A stretch of DNA of 64,000 nucleotides from Muricea muricata (lineage: Eukaryota > Cnidaria > Anthozoa > Malacalcyonacea > Plexauridae), in the NCBI GenBank assembly GCA_963855995.1, contig OY979729.1:7272115-7336114 (forward strand). Direction: 5' to 3'. Below, in pieces: positions 22,829 to 42,639 of this stretch. The notes beneath the pieces were generated by a model. It had not been told where the DNA came from. It was given only the letters and a program-made list of their open reading frames with translations, and did no database searches. Each line of letters begins with the position of its first letter. The stretch's first letter is position 1. Position numbers and translations under genes: made by a program.

Positions 22829-24115
22829 TAAAACCTATTGTTCCAATAGTACCTAGAGTACCAATAAAACCTATAGTACCTATAAAACCTATAGTACCTA
22901 TAAAACCTATAGTACCTATGAAACCCATAGTACCTATAAAACCTATAGTACCTATAAAACCTATAGTACCTATAGTACCTAAAAAACCTATAGTACCTAA
23001 AAAACCTATAGTACCTATAAAACCTATAGTACCTATAAAACCTATAGTACCTATAAAACCTATAGTACCTATAAAACCTATAGTACCTATAGTACATATA
23101 AAACCTATAGTACCTATAAAACCTATAGTACCTATAGTACCTATAGTACCTATAGTACCTATAGTACCTATAGTACCTATAAAACCTATAGTACCTATAA
23201 AACCTATAGTACCTATAGTACCTAAAAAACCTATAGTACCTATAGTACCTATAGTACCTATAAAACCTATAGTACCTATAAAACCTATAGTACCTATAAA
23301 ACCTATAGTACCTATAAAACCTATAGTACCTAAAAAACCTATAGTACCTATAAAACCTATAGTACCTATAAAACCTATAGCACCTATAAAACCTATAAAA
23401 CCTATAGCACCTATAAAACCTATAGTACCTATAAAACCTATAGTACCTATAAAACCTATAGTACCTATAAAACCTATAGTACCTATAAAACCTATAGTAC
23501 CTAAAAAACCTATAGTACCTATAAAACCTATAGTACCTATAAAACCTATAGTACCTATAAAACCTATAGTACCTATGAAACCTATAGTACCTATAAAACC
23601 TATAGTACCTATAAAACCTATAGTACCTATAGTACCTAAAAAACCTATAGTACCTAAAAAACCTATAGTACCTATAAAACCTATAGTACCTATAAAACCT
23701 ATAGTACCTATAAAACCTATAGTACCTATAAAACCTATAGTACCTATAGTACCTATAGTACCTATAGTACCTATAGTACCTATAGTACCTATAAAACCTA
23801 TAGTACCTATAAAACCTATAGTACCTATAGTACCTAAAAAACCTATAGTACCTATAGTACCTATAGTACCTATAAAACCTATAGTACCTATAAAACCTAT
23901 AGTACCTATAAAACCTATAGTACCTATAAAACCTATAGTACCTAAAAAACCTATAGTACCTATAAAACCTATAGTACCTATAAAACCTATAGCACCTATA
24001 AAACCTATAAAACCTATAGCACCTATAAAACCTATAGTACCTATAAAACCTATAGTACCTATAAAACCTATAGTACCTATAAAACCTATAATAATAGTAC
24101 CTATAGAACCTATAG
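22829..24115. repeat. 9/18-bp minisatellite (CCTATAGTA / CCTATAAAA)
   Basis: About 140 units of two alternating 9-mers, most often paired as CCTATAGTACCTATAAAA. A marker with CCTATAGCA variants recurs at 23379 and 23991, 612 bp apart, and the variant order around each matches, so the array contains a duplicated higher-order unit of 68 nine-mers. A 489-codon frame crosses it (repeating KPIVPI) but is a product of the period. No transposase gene adjoins it on the left. Confidence 0.95.
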
Positions 24116-24198
24116 TGTGTATATTGGTTATGGTATTTATAGATACATCGTTTATTGACCTATGTGGACTGGCGCCTATATGTCATGGAATTGTAACG

Positions 24199-24235
24199 CG
24201 GATCCATTCCAGTCGCATAAGATAAAGTACATACC
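24199..24235 (-). mobile_element. Transposon terminal block, copy 2 (outer 37 bp only)
   Basis: CGGATCCATTCCAGTCGCAT and the following bases to GTACATACC match the outer part of the 83-bp block with two substitutions. The inner part differs. It closes the minisatellite at 22829-24115 on the same side and in the same orientation as the other two copies, so it is probably a gene-less or internally deleted member. Confidence 0.8.
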
Positions 24236-25165
24236 TTCCGCGGTCCGCCGTCCGCGGTCTGCCTTTTACCACATCGCAGGCTCGGGGAACGAGATTGACC
24301 ACACCCGTACTACTTCCGCTAATCGTTTCCTTTGCTTCCCTCTGCGAACTTGGTGCGGATGCTAACTGTAAGATCTTGAAACAATCGGCGATAAAAACCT
24401 ACCGTGGAAAATGTAAGTATAAAAACATTAACGGTTTATTATATTTATAGAAACACATATTTTATATCTTGTTCTTGTTTTGAGTGCTTTTGAATGTATA
24501 CTGATTTGTACTTTTGGGATTCTACAGGGAGGGCCAGCCCTACTAGACGATATGCCTCGTGCTATTTGAAACAATACTCAGAAAAGGCGTTCACATGAGA
24601 CGAGGGTCAGCCTCCCTATTATGCGAGATGTTGCTGTTGACAAGACGTAATCGCGCCTAGTGTAGGGCTGGAAATTTTCCATATAAACGTGTCAAGGAGG
24701 AGAGCTGTGATTCTAATAACATAGCGTAGGGAAGCCATTCAATGCTGTTTGTCACAGGGAGCCATCCTGACAAGAGGTCATTTCTCTGATAACACGTGTC
24801 TTTATTTCTCATTGTAACATCACTTCCCAACACTGAATTGTTATTTCATTTTGGGCCTTATAGAAAATTCTTGACAGGTACATAACATTTGGTTTTTGTG
24901 AATTGTGACGATACTTGTAAAAAAATTGCAGCAGTATTTGGTTTTTAAATCGATTAAAAAATCAAGTAAACGTTATAGACGTTGAGATTTATACTTGTGG
25001 AAATCTAACTTGAAATAAGTGTCGAATTGGGCATAAACTTATATAACATATAAATCTTGCACCCTTTTTAATCCTGGCCTTGGTTGGTGCGTTTAATTGT
25101 AGATCATGACAGAATCAAGTCAATCATCGACTTTATTGAAGAACACCAAGCAATTTAATGATAAA
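24236..25165. other. Non-coding interval
   Basis: A GC-rich start (CCGCGGTCCGCCGTCCGCGG, a small inverted repeat) gives way to AT-rich sequence. AAAATGTAAGTAT at about 24408-24420 has the look of a splice donor and could end a 5' exon of the gene at 29626, but nothing proves it. No other feature is visible. Confidence 0.4.
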
Positions 25166-25404
25166 GGGCCAGTTGTTCGAAGTCCGTTTAGCTTAAACGG
25201 TGGATAAGTCAAATTTAAATCACACTCCCATTTATCTTGTGTACGACTGAACTTAAGTTTTAAACACTAAATATGTAGTTATATACATTAGTGTTTATTT
25301 AATGTTGAAATATTTTAACTTAGTTGCTCAATAAATACATAGAGTTGTTTGATATTTTAGACTTATCCACTGTTTAAGCTAAACGGGCTTCGAACAACCG
25401 GCCC
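25166..25404. mobile_element. MITE with about 40-bp inverted ends
   Basis: The ends are GGGCCAGTTGTTCGAAGTCC and, in reverse complement, GGGCCGGTTGTTCGAAGCCC. Both continue inward with GTTTAGCTTAAAC and GTGGATAAGTC. The 240-base inside is AT-rich and non-coding. GGGCC ends are frequent in Harbinger/ISL2EU-type MITEs; the target duplication is not clear. Confidence 0.85.
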
Positions 25405-25977
25405 AAGATGCCAATATAAAATAAAACTGCAAATGTTAGTTTGCTGTCGTCAGTTATCTGGTCTCCATCCGTATTTGCGCCAAATGGTCAGGTTTACACA
25501 TCTAGTGCTTCATCAGTTTGGTGTACTTTACGGACTATAATACAGTTACGCTAAAATCTCCAAATTAGTACTTGCGCAAAAGGCGCTGGTTAGCAAATCA
25601 CACATCAGTGAATGCTATTTCACGGATCACGGAAAAATCAAAAACTAGTTTCCTAAGGACAGAAAAATATCGATTCACGACTAATCACATGAAAGATATA
25701 TCATCATATTCACGCTTGCACGCAATGCACAAATGGCTACTGATGTTGGAGCATAATTAGCATTTGCAAAATACGTTCATTTCATCAGCAACACGAAAAT
25801 TTTTAGGATTTTGCTTTTCTTGTTGACTTTGTCGAAGAAAAACCACTGAAGTACACATTTGGTGCTATAATAGGCTTCCAAATGCTCTAGTGGAGGAAAT
25901 GAGGGAGATTTGAATAAATTTTGGATTAAGAAAACAAATTAAACAAATTAGGCATTTTTAAATGGCGGGTGCCAGCT

Positions 25978-26330
25978 CTGACTGCTTCAAGTTAATGATC
26001 CGCAAAAACAAAAGGTCTTGTAAAGATTGAAAATTAATAATAACGTCATATAATTGTCACGTGTACTAGACCTTGTGTTTTTGCGGATCATTAATGCGAA
26101 GCATTGAGAGCTGTCAAATTAATACAATAGCACAATAGTTTGCAGATAATTTTTAAAAAATTTCTTCATTTGTGGCTTAAGCCCGTTTCCGCACTTTAAC
26201 CCTTTAAGCGTATTCTACAGTGTGTATAAAAAAAAAGCTTAACCCTTCCAATGCGTACAAGACCTTTCATTTTTGCGGATCATTAACTCGGAGCAGTCAT
26301 GCAGTGCTGTCAAATTACTACAAACGCTAT
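25978..26330. repeat. Dispersed repeat in three copies, direct and inverted
   Basis: A motif centred on TTTTTGCGGATCATTAA occurs in reverse at about 25990-26015 and forward at about 26064-26092 and 26268-26290. The two forward copies also share a trailing AGCTGTCAAATTA-like segment. This looks like overlapping copies of a small inverted-repeat element. 25405-25977 shows nothing I can annotate. Confidence 0.6.
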
Positions 26331-26336
26331 AGCTAA

Positions 26337-27717
26337 GGGACGGACTATTAAATTTTTGAGGGGAGGGTTGGGCAATTTTTTTGTGCATGTTTTTTTTTCA
26401 CCCGATCCGAACGTTGTATCCCAATAACATTATTGTCTCCAATAAATTATTGGGATTGTTAGGGTCAGGGTTGGGGTTTGGGTCAGGGTTCATTTTATAT
26501 GGATGATATGACTGATGAAATGAATTCCAGTAACTATTGGAATTATCAAACGTTGTAACTAGTAATTTTATTGGAATACAACGTTCGGATCGGTTGTTTT
26601 TTTTTCGTGGCAGTTAAACACGTTGGAATTTTTTTTCTACTACATTTTATTGCAAGATTTTTTCAACAGACACATATGTCCTTTTATTAATTCTCTTTTG
26701 TGGTATATATCCCACAAAAAATTCACATGTTGCGCTATTAAATTATATACCAGTTCAGTTATATACCAGATATATAACTGATTATGATATTAAGTTGATA
26801 TACACTGGTACAGAAAAAGGCATAGAATTTGTGGAATGTACTGAGCTTGAATTAATAAGCTAAAATTACAATGACTTTTGCGTCTTACCATTTATATTAT
26901 TTGTTTTTAATATGCTATTCATGTTGCGTTATACCAAAAGTTCAGTAATGAACATTATTTGATAACTGATAACTTGCTACACTGGTGTGATTAATGTTGA
27001 AGGAACACTTTTAAAAAACTCATTTTTATTTAATGTTAATTTCCCTAAAATGTGACCAGGTGACCATTTTGGACAGAAATACATGCGAAACATACAATGT
27101 GAGCTATTTAATAATACAAAGATATTTTCCAGGGTTGGTAACTTGGCTTTTCTAAGGCCAAATAACTCGATTTTGGCTTTTATATTTCTCGTTTGGCCTT
27201 GAAAAAATGTTTGGCCTTTTGGCTTTATTTTGGCTTTTTTATCGACTGACAAAATTTAAGTAAAAACTGTCAATGCCGTAGACACATTCGTGTAAATGCG
27301 CGTTATTTTGTGTATGTGTTCAACATAAAACTGTATCATTTTTTGTGAAGTTGAAGACTTTGGAACTTAAATTTAGAATACTTGAAATTAGCTGGACCAA
27401 ATCTGATTGATACCATGTCAAAACATTGATGAAATTTGGCTCTTTTTCACTTTTTGGCTTTTTTGGAAAAAAAAATAAAATTTGGCCTTTTTTAAAACGC
27501 CATTTGGCTTTGTGCATGCGCAAAAGCCTAACAACCCTGATATTTTCGCCAATATATCATCTGGGATTTAACAACAGCGACCTTAAACAACTTGCTCGAT
27601 TTTTTTTTAAATTTGTTTATTTGTGCGCGATATTTTTTATTCCCATTTTTTTTCGTGCGCGAATTTTTTTTTTGGTATTTGCTTAACCCTCCCCTCAAGA
27701 ATTTAATGGTCCGTCCC
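26337..27717. mobile_element. Inverted-repeat element GGGACGGAC, with a nested MITE
   Basis: The left end GGGACGGACTATTAAATT pairs with right-end GGGACGGACCATTAAATT in reverse complement, each followed by GAGGGGAGGGTT. No transposase can be recognised inside; the longest frames (27426-27686 and complements) are low-complexity, full of TTTGGC and poly-T. A second element (26401-26598) with ends CCGATCCGAACGTTGTATCC is nested near the left end. Confidence 0.75.
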
Positions 27718-27926
27718 AAATTTGAATTTGAAAGGTTAAGTCTTTTTTGATACACACTGTATTGTGTCAATATCATTAGTTCTGCTTGAGTGTTCACGAA
27801 ACAATGAAATACGCTACGCTGAAGTGGAAAACGAGCTTTATTATACTTAATGATGAATTCGTTCTCGAAATTTTAGTATTTTCCCATCTGTCATGCTTCA
27901 ATTGGGTAGCATAAACTATAAACATA

Positions 27927-28120
27927 AGACCCCGTTTACACGGGACCGGGTCCGTGTGGTCTCGATATCTTGTTCTGTCAGTTTACTGTCATATTTGCTC
28001 TTATACCACTTTTCCTATCATATGCTTTAATTAAGTTCTGTAATATTATCACAAATTTAAGAGTCATGCTAGTCTTGAGACCTGGTGACCACACGGGCCG
28101 GTCCCGTGTGAACTGGGTCT
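27927..28120. mobile_element. MITE with AGACCC ends
   Basis: Left end AGACCCCGTTTACACGGGAC and right end in reverse complement AGACCCAGTTCACACGGGAC, continuing inward with CCGG and GTGTGGTC. 194 bases, non-coding. Confidence 0.75.
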
Positions 28121-29625
28121 AAGATTAAACTGCACAGCTAAGCAGATTGAACAGAGTACTATGCAGAGGGCTCACTTTATGTCTTTCCTTATATGGTTTT
28201 GGCATAACGTAAATTTCCAGACTCGTTTTCTCATAGAGCAATGGATTTCCAGTATCCAAATTTATTGCCAGAATATTTTATGAAGACAAAAAAATCAATT
28301 AGTGGGCTTTTATTAGGCTAGGCTTATGCGCAGAAAAACCCGGTTACGCCTTTTTTGCTGAGTGAGCCCTTTGTATGTCTCCGTGGAATTATTACGGCAT
28401 GCAAACGTCCAAGTCTAGTGAGTAGCGTGTATACTGATTTTTTTCAATCTAGCGGCTCAGCTCGCTATCTCATATGAACTAGAAGTCATCATCACACACA
28501 TCGCGTTAACCAGGGTAATATAAACAGGCCCTCACAAACAGTTTAAGTATCCTACAATGCAAGTTTAAATTGAAAAACTCAGAGAACACATCAGTAAAAA
28601 AAATACCAAATGGTAGAAGCTGTCAAGCGAGAAATACCGAAAGCAAACTGTTGCTAATTCAGCTTGAACTTTTTTTTTAAAATACGACATCAAAATAAAT
28701 TGTTAGAAATAAAACGCGGATGCAGATATACATATGAAAATGGAAAGTGTGGACAGGGGATAAAATGGGAATAGAAAATGCGGATAGGGGATAAAACACG
28801 AATAGGGGATAATCAATGGTAGTTGAACTTACTTATATAGTTGATATTAGTTTGACAAGTAGGCCTAGCTAAATAATTTCATACAACTTTGACGAGTCAT
28901 TCTAAAATATACCAGCATCCGAGGTTTTTGTGTAAAAATAACTATTTTTGGACATGTAATGTATTATAAACAGTACATCAAAGATAACTTAGCATTGATG
29001 TATACGTAGCTTTAGTGAAATGCAGTGTTAAAAAACATTTTGAAAAGATAATCCGGATATAATTGAACATCGTGCTTTGAATAGCAGGAGGTAAAGATTT
29101 TGTAACTTTATATAACTAACTTCATTATTGTATTATTTTACAGTGAAGAATAATACAAACCAACCGGCGACAAACGCGAGCCTTCGCATAAAGGCTTGCA
29201 AAATTCGTAGTCTGCGGTGTATATAACAACATATCAAGTTAATAAAGAACACTTATGATCATTTATTAATGCACAAAACTTACATCAAAACAAACTTATT
29301 ACAGTTTGTTTTCCACTATCCCATCACACTTTGCGTCTAACCCCCCGCTTTGCTTGCGTTTTATCTTCCACTTCACATTTTTTCTGGTGGGGGTGTTATG
29401 GCTCCGCGTTTTATCATGACTATATTATATTTAGGTTACTTGTATATTTGCATGGCGAACATCAAATATCAGTTTAAACTGTGGATTTTATAGTTTCCCA
29501 TACATTTTGTTCAATATCGTATATTTTATTCATATATATGATGAAAAATAGAGGAGGACAGTATTGTTACTTGCGTATTTATGTTACGTGATAATATTTA
29601 ACCTTTTTGTCTATTCTATCTGTAG
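28121..29625. other. Non-coding interval, with traces of the GGATAAAAC family
   Basis: AT-rich. GGGGATAAAA-type motifs at about 28755-28812 and inverted GCGTTTTATC motifs at about 29357-29416 recall the ends of the MULE-like element at 46980-48898, and may be a decayed copy. A pyrimidine-rich tract ending CTGTAG immediately before 29626 is the acceptor of the next gene's first visible coding exon. AGGGCTCACTT (28166) and GAGTGAGCCCT (28361) could be ends of another small element. Confidence 0.4.
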
Positions 29626-36009
<6,384 letters not shown>

Positions 36010-37526
36010 GAACTTGGCATTCACTTCAGTGACTGTAGAGCCTGTTCCTGACACTAGAATAAGTGATAATTGGAGAAGCGAATATTCATATATCGTGCTC
36101 TGCATCATTAATTTCTTTTGAAATCCATTGTTGATAAGGTTTGTCAACACAAATATATGAATACTCGCCCCTCTGTGAACACAAATATATGAATACTCGG
36201 CCAATTATCGACGCTAGCTACGCCACTGCGTGCAAGTAAAAAAAAACAAGGGGAATAAATATAAGGTAATAAAGATCAACGAAATAAAGATCAACCTACA
36301 TATAGGCCCGGTTTAAAGCCGCATTTACTTGCGCCGAATTAATAAAGAATTGATTGTATTCTTGGGTTTCGCGTGATGTCGTAAATTTCAGTCAAGTCTG
36401 AATCGACACACAACCGTCAGATTAAATTAAATGTTCACGGTATGTGTTGGCCTATCAGCTAGCCGACAGATTTTTCTTGATTTATATGAAATGTATTCAA
36501 AATTACTTCGCCAAATTAGATCTATAAAATCCTGCAGGGTAAACGCTAGCTAACTGAAGTTTAAACCGCTAGCCATGTTGATTGTTGACCTTTGTTTTGC
36601 ATTTATGCTTGTGTCATAGCGCAGTCAATGGCATGCAGTTCATGTAATAATGTACACTGATGTAAGAAATCAAGTGACAGTAGTGGGTCACGATAGTGTT
36701 TTGTTTCGTTAAAACTGGCTTCCACACAGGGAAACTCTCCTTAAAATACCTGTAAGTTCCCAGCTAGAACTCACTGTTAACACAGGGTTTAGTACTTAAA
36801 TGGTTGCGTATTTAGTTGGGTTAGCCCCTTTGGGGGCTCTTTTTGGCATGATGTTACCTAAAAATTGAAACGGTAATCTAAAAACTGTAATATAACTTTT
36901 AAAAAGAAATAAATTTGAAATTGTTTTTCCAATTTAGATTTCTTGTGAAAAAGCCATGTATAAATCTAATATAGATGAAGTCTTAATCACGAGATAATGC
37001 TAGAAATATAACAATCATTACACCTGGCCAATAAATTACATTTTAGCTAATATTAATAATGATTATCAAATCAAGTATCCAGAGTTATCTTCGAAAAACT
37101 TAGCTTTCAGTTTCCACTTTTTGCGAGTACTAGAATAACAATGCGTAGATTCCTGTTGCTTAGGATAACCAGTCCAGACACGTTTTATGCATAACGTCCA
37201 CAACAAACAAGATCTGGATGTGAAGTTACGGAAAACGCCTTTTTATTCTTATTTTAGGCTCCGCTCCTGTTAAGGATCATCTTTTGCGTTCATTCCTTGA
37301 ATCAATTGGTTATTAACCACTATTACATGATATTAACTGCCTCCTCCGCAGGTTCTTAATAAGGCCAATATATAATTTGATACGCATACAGTAGATATAG
37401 AGCCCATCATCCCCAAGTACTTTGAGCTGCTGAGCTATATACATTACTGTATTAAACAACTTTGAGATATATACATAACTGTGTTAAACTTAAACGTACT
37501 TTGAAAAGTACTAAAATAAAAAGCGA
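36010..37526. other. Non-coding interval with a fragment of a foldback family
   Basis: 36085-36230 holds the direct repeat ACACAAATATATGAATACTC (twice) and GGCCAATTATCGACGCTAGC, related to the right half of the element at 48451-48602. A short GC hairpin (AGCCCCTTTGGGGGCT) is at about 36824-36840. No genes are recognised. Confidence 0.5.
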
Positions 37527-38005
37527 CTGGGGACGAGGCAGTGATATTAAGGCTTTGTTTCAAAGATCCTGCCAAGATCTCTTCTTCGCAGTTATCAGCT
37601 ACACATCTATTTATAGATGTTGTCTACACATCTATTTATGCATGTTGCAAATTGAGGAAACTGAACTAGGGGATTCCAAACTATGTTTGGAAAGACATTG
37701 CCTGAGATCTTCGTACGCTGTTCGATCGTAGATATACATAATGCGCGCTATAGGAAACACACACGGGTGACCATGGTTCTGCGGTTCAGTTCACACACAC
37801 ACGGCCAAACATCCTTACCATTTCATGCAAATATGAAAACCATTCTAAACGGATACCAACACAATTTCCCAAACAAATCATTTTGTTAGCTTAAAAACTT
37901 GAAAAGCTACAACTACCAACATTTTATGCCAAGTTACACCTCGGTTTGCTTCGGCTTAGTATCGGCTTTCCTTCGCAGTATTTATGCTTCCAAGCCGGAA
38001 ATTCA
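37527..38005 (-). pseudogene. Decayed 5' part of the array-flanked transposase gene, second copy
   Basis: The reverse complement aligns by eye with 15440-15920: the shared leader, then TTTAGAATGGTT(T/G)TCATATTT, GCAGAACCATGGTCACC, CGATCGAACAGCGT, AAGATCTCAGGCAATG and TAGCTGATAACTGCGAAGAA in the same order. A block of about 50 bases near the start is missing and several frame-breaking changes are present, so no protein is encoded. Similarity ends near AACAAAGCCT. It reads away from the 18-bp array at 38021, like the plus-strand copy at 15571. Confidence 0.8.
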
Positions 38006-38020
38006 ACAAAACACCACAAA

Positions 38021-41000
38021 GTACAAACGCCACCAACACTACAAACGCCAACACAGTACAAACGCAACAACAGTACAAACGCCAACAACACTACAAACGC
38101 CAACAACACTACAAACGCCAACAACACTACAAACGCCAACAACAGTACAAACGCCAACAACACTACAAACGCCAAAAACACTACAAACGCCAACAACACT
38201 ACAAACGCCAACAACAGTACAAACGCCAAGAACGCTACAAACGCCAAGAACGCTACAAACGCCAACAACAGTACAAACGCCAACAACACTACAAACGCCA
38301 ACAACAGTACAAACGCCAAGAACGCTACAAACGCCAAGAACGCTACAAACGCCAACAACAGTACAAACGTCAACAACAGTACAAACGCCAACAACAGTAC
38401 AAACGCCAACAACAAACGCCAACAACACTACAAACGCCAACAACACTACAAACGCCAACAACAGTACAAACGCCAACGACACTACAAACGCCAACAACAC
38501 TGCAAACGCCAACGACACTATAAACGCCAACAACACTACAAACGCCAACAACACTACAAACGCCAAAAACAGTACAAACGCCAAAAACACTACAAACGCC
38601 AACAACACTACAAACGCCAACAACACTACAAACGCCAACAACACTACAAACGCCAACAGCACTACAAACGCCAACAACACTGCAAACGCCAACAACACTG
38701 CAAACGCCAAGAACGCTACAAACGCCAACAACAGTACAAACGCCAACAACACTACAAACGCCAACAACACTGCAAACGCCAACAACACTGCAAACGCCAA
38801 GAACACTGCAAACGCCAACAACACTACAAACGCCAACAACACTACAAACGCCAACAACACTACAAACGCCAACAACACTACAAACGCCAACAACACTAAA
38901 AACGCCAACAACACTAAAAACGCCAACAACACTAAAAACGCCAACAACACTAAAAACGCCAACAACACTACAAACGCCAACAACACTACAAACGCCAACA
39001 ACACTACAAACGCCAACAACACTACAAACGCCAAAAACAGTACAAACGCCAAAAACACTACAAACGCCAACAACACTACAAACGCCAAAAACACTACAAA
39101 CGCCAACAACACTACAAACGCCAACAGCACTACAAACGCCAACAACACTGCGAACGCCAAAAACAGTACAAACGCCAAAAACACTACAAACGCCAACAAC
39201 ACTACAAACGCCAAGAACGCTACAAACGCCAACAACAGTACAAACGCCAACAACACTACAAACGCCAACAACAGTACAAACGCCAAGAACGCTACAAACG
39301 CCAAGAACGCTACAAACGCCAACAACAGTACAAACGCCAACAACACTACAAACGTCAACAACAGTACAAACGCCAAGAACGCTACAAACGCCAAGAACGC
39401 TACAAACGCCAAAAACCGTACAAACGTCAACAACAGTACAAACGCCAACAACAAACGCCAACAACACTACAAACGCCAACAACACTACAAACGCCAACAA
39501 CAGTACAAACGCCAAAAACACTACAAACGCCAACAACACTACAAACGCCAAGAACGCTACAAACGCCAACAACAGTACAAACGCCAACAACACTACAAAC
39601 GCCAACAACAGTACAAACGCCAAGAACGCTACAAACGCCAAGAACGCTACAAACGCCAACAACAGTACAAACGCCAACAACACTACAAACGCCAACAACA
39701 CTACAAACGCCAAGAACGCTACAAACGCCAACAACACTACAAACGCCAAAAACAGTACAAACGCCAAAAACACTACAAACGCCAACAACACTACAAACGC
39801 CAACAACACTACAAACGCCAACAACACTACAAACGCCAACAGCACTACAAACGCCAACAACACTGCAAACGCCAACAACACTGCAAACGCCAACAACACT
39901 GCAAACGCCAACAACACTACAAACGCCAACAACACTACAAACGCCAACAACACTACAAACGCCAAAAACACTACAAACGCCAACAACACTACAAACGCCA
40001 AGAACGCTACAAACGCCAACAACAGTACAAACGCCAACAACACTACAAACGCCAACAACAGTACAAACGCCAAGAACGCTACAAACGCCAAGAACGCTAC
40101 AAACGCCAACAACAGTACAAACGCCAACAACACTACAAACGCCAACAACAGTACAAACGCCAAGAACGCTACAAACGCCAAGAACGCTACAAACGCCAAC
40201 AACAGTACAAACGCCAACAACACTACAAACGCCAACAACACTACAAACGCCAAGAACGCTACAAACGCCAACAACAGTACAAACGCCAACAACACTACAA
40301 ACGCCAACAACAGTACAAACGCCAAGAACGCTACAAACGCCAAGAACGCTACAAACGCCAACAACAGTACAAACGCCAACAACACTACAAACGCCAACAA
40401 CAGTACAAACGCCAAGAACGCTACAAACGCCAAGAACGCTACAAACGCCAACAACAGTACAAACGCCAACAACACTACAAACGCCAACAACACTACAAAC
40501 GCCAAGAACGCTACAAACGCCAACAACAGTACAAACGCCAACAACACTACAAACGCCAACAACAGTACAAACGCCAACAACAGTACAAACGCCAGCAACA
40601 GTACAAACGCCAAGAACACTACAAACGCCAACAACACTACAAACGCCAACAACACTACAAACGCCAACAACACTACAAACGCCAACAACACTACAAACGC
40701 CAAGAACACTACAAACGCCAAGAACACTACAAACGCCAAGAACACTACAAACGCCAAGAACACTACAAACGCCAAGAACAGTACAAACGCCAAGAACAGT
40801 ACAAACGCCAACAACACTACAAACGCCAAGAACACTACAAACGCCAAGAACACTACAAACGCCAAGAACACTACAAACGCCAAGAACACTACAAACGCCA
40901 ACAACACTACAAACGCCAACAGCACTACAAACGCCAACAACACTGCAAACGCCAACAACACTGCAAACGCCAACAACACTGCAAACGCCAACAACACTAC

Positions 41001-41995
41001 AAACGCCAAGAACACTACAAACGCCAAGAACAGTACAAACGCCAAGAACAGTACAAACGCCAACAACACTACAAACGCCAAGAACACTACAAACGCCAAG
41101 AACACTAGAAACGCCAAGAACACTACAAACGCCAAGAACACTACAAACGCCAACAACACTACAAACGCCAACAACACTACAAACGCCAACAACACTACAA
41201 ACGCCAACAACACTACAAACGCCAACAACACTACAAACGCCAACAACACTACAAACGCCAACAACACTACAAACGCCAAGAACACTAAAAACGCCAACAA
41301 CACTACAAACGCCAACAACACTACAAACGCCAAGAACACTACAAACGCCAAGAACACTACAAACGCCAAGAACACTACAAACGCCAAGAACAGTACAAAC
41401 GCCAAGAACACTACAAACGCCAAGAACACTACAAACGCCAACAACACTACAAACGCCAACAACACTACAAACGCCAACAACACTACAAACGCCAACAACA
41501 CTACAAACGCCAAGAACACTAAAAACGCCAACAACACTACAAACGCCAAGAACACTACAAACGCCAAGAACACTACAAACGCCAAGAACACTACAAACGC
41601 CAAGAACACTACAAACGCCAAGAACAGTACAAACGCCAAGAACACTACAAACGCCAAGAACACTACAAACGCCAAGAACACTACAAACGCCAAGAACACT
41701 ACAAACGCCAACAACACTACAAACGCCAACAACACTACAAACGCCAACAACACTACAAACGCCAACAACAGTACAAACGCCAACAACACTACAAACGCCA
41801 ACAACACTACAAACGCCAACAACAGTACAAACGCCAGCAACAGTACAAACGCCAAGAACACTACAAACGCCAACAACACTACAAACGCCAACAACACTAC
41901 AAACGCCAACAACACTACAAACGCCAACAACACTACAAACGCCAACAACAGTACAAACGCTAACAACACTTCAAACGCCAACACCAATACAAACT
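38021..41995. repeat. 18-bp minisatellite, inverted orientation, about 220 units
   Basis: Unit ACAAACGCCAACAACACTAC-like with 18-bp period, the reverse complement of the array at 1-10503, with the same variant classes (GAACGCT, ACAGT, GAACACT) plus GCAAACGCC and CTAAAAACG forms not seen there. Shortened units at about 38408-38420 and 39440-39455 shift the reading phase. Open frames of up to 1,205 codons crossing it are artefacts of the period. It is bounded left by the transposase relic and right by the 83-bp terminal block. Confidence 0.96.
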
Positions 41996-42002
41996 AGGCA
42001 GT

Positions 42003-42085
42003 ACTACTAAACAGATATCACTACTGTATATATTAGCACTGGTCACACGGATCCATTCCAGTCCCATAAGATGAAGTACATACCC
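42003..42085 (-). mobile_element. Transposon terminal block, copy 3 (83 bp)
   Basis: Identical by eye to 22554-22636 over all 83 bases, and placed outside a minisatellite in the same orientation. Sequence beyond CATACCC differs. It is the outer end of the element that includes the 18-bp array and the transposase relic at 37527-38005. Confidence 0.85.
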
Positions 42086-42239
42086 ACTTGTCCCCTAAAG
42101 ACTCCCCCCTGATTTGTTTCCGCCAATATTTTATGCCGGTATAGTATATTGTCGTTTGGAATTCACTTTGCTCTAAATGGCATATTTGAACGCTAATATG
42201 AATTTAGAAATTTTAACTTGTTGATCTTGCCATCCAGGT

Positions 42240-42327
42240 CTCACTTTCTGTTGTGCAATACGGCGATGTCTCGTCTGCTGAACTGTAAACTTGAGAGTTT
42301 GATTAAAGCCTATTCTATTCTATTCTA
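42240..42327 (+). mobile_element. Possible 3' tail of a non-LTR element
   Basis: The segment ends TTGATTAAAGCC followed by a short ATTCT repeat, resembling the 3' UTR and simple-repeat tail of CR1/RTE-type elements (compare the TCTA tail at 15257-15274). No coding part precedes it. Confidence 0.4.
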
Positions 42328-42639
42328 AAACCTGTTTCGCTTCGTCCCGAGACAAATTCAACTGCGTGGAATATAGTCGTCGCTTCAGAACTAACATCTC
42401 TATCGGAAAGACAAGACTCTTGTGTTTGGACGTCGACACCTGATGTCATCCTGAGAAAGTACAATCTGCCTCACAAATACCGCTATGGTCTGGAATTTCA
42501 GATAAAGCATAAAAACCTACATCTACTCGTATGTTTTTGCTTAAATACAACACTGTTCGAAACTTTACATTGTTTGTCATTTAATGAACTGGGTCTTCGA
42601 AGTTTGAAAAGATTAGATGATGGATAAGTTTTATCAAAT

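Noticed and set aside
22756-24225. 489-codon frame of KPIVPI repeats, looking like a structural protein
   Set aside because: It is the 9-bp minisatellite read through; ends fall in unrelated flanking sequence including the transposon terminal block.
37899-41987. Several frames of 160-1,205 codons on both strands
   Set aside because: Same reason: translation of the inverted 18-bp array, with mutually exclusive frames on the same DNA.
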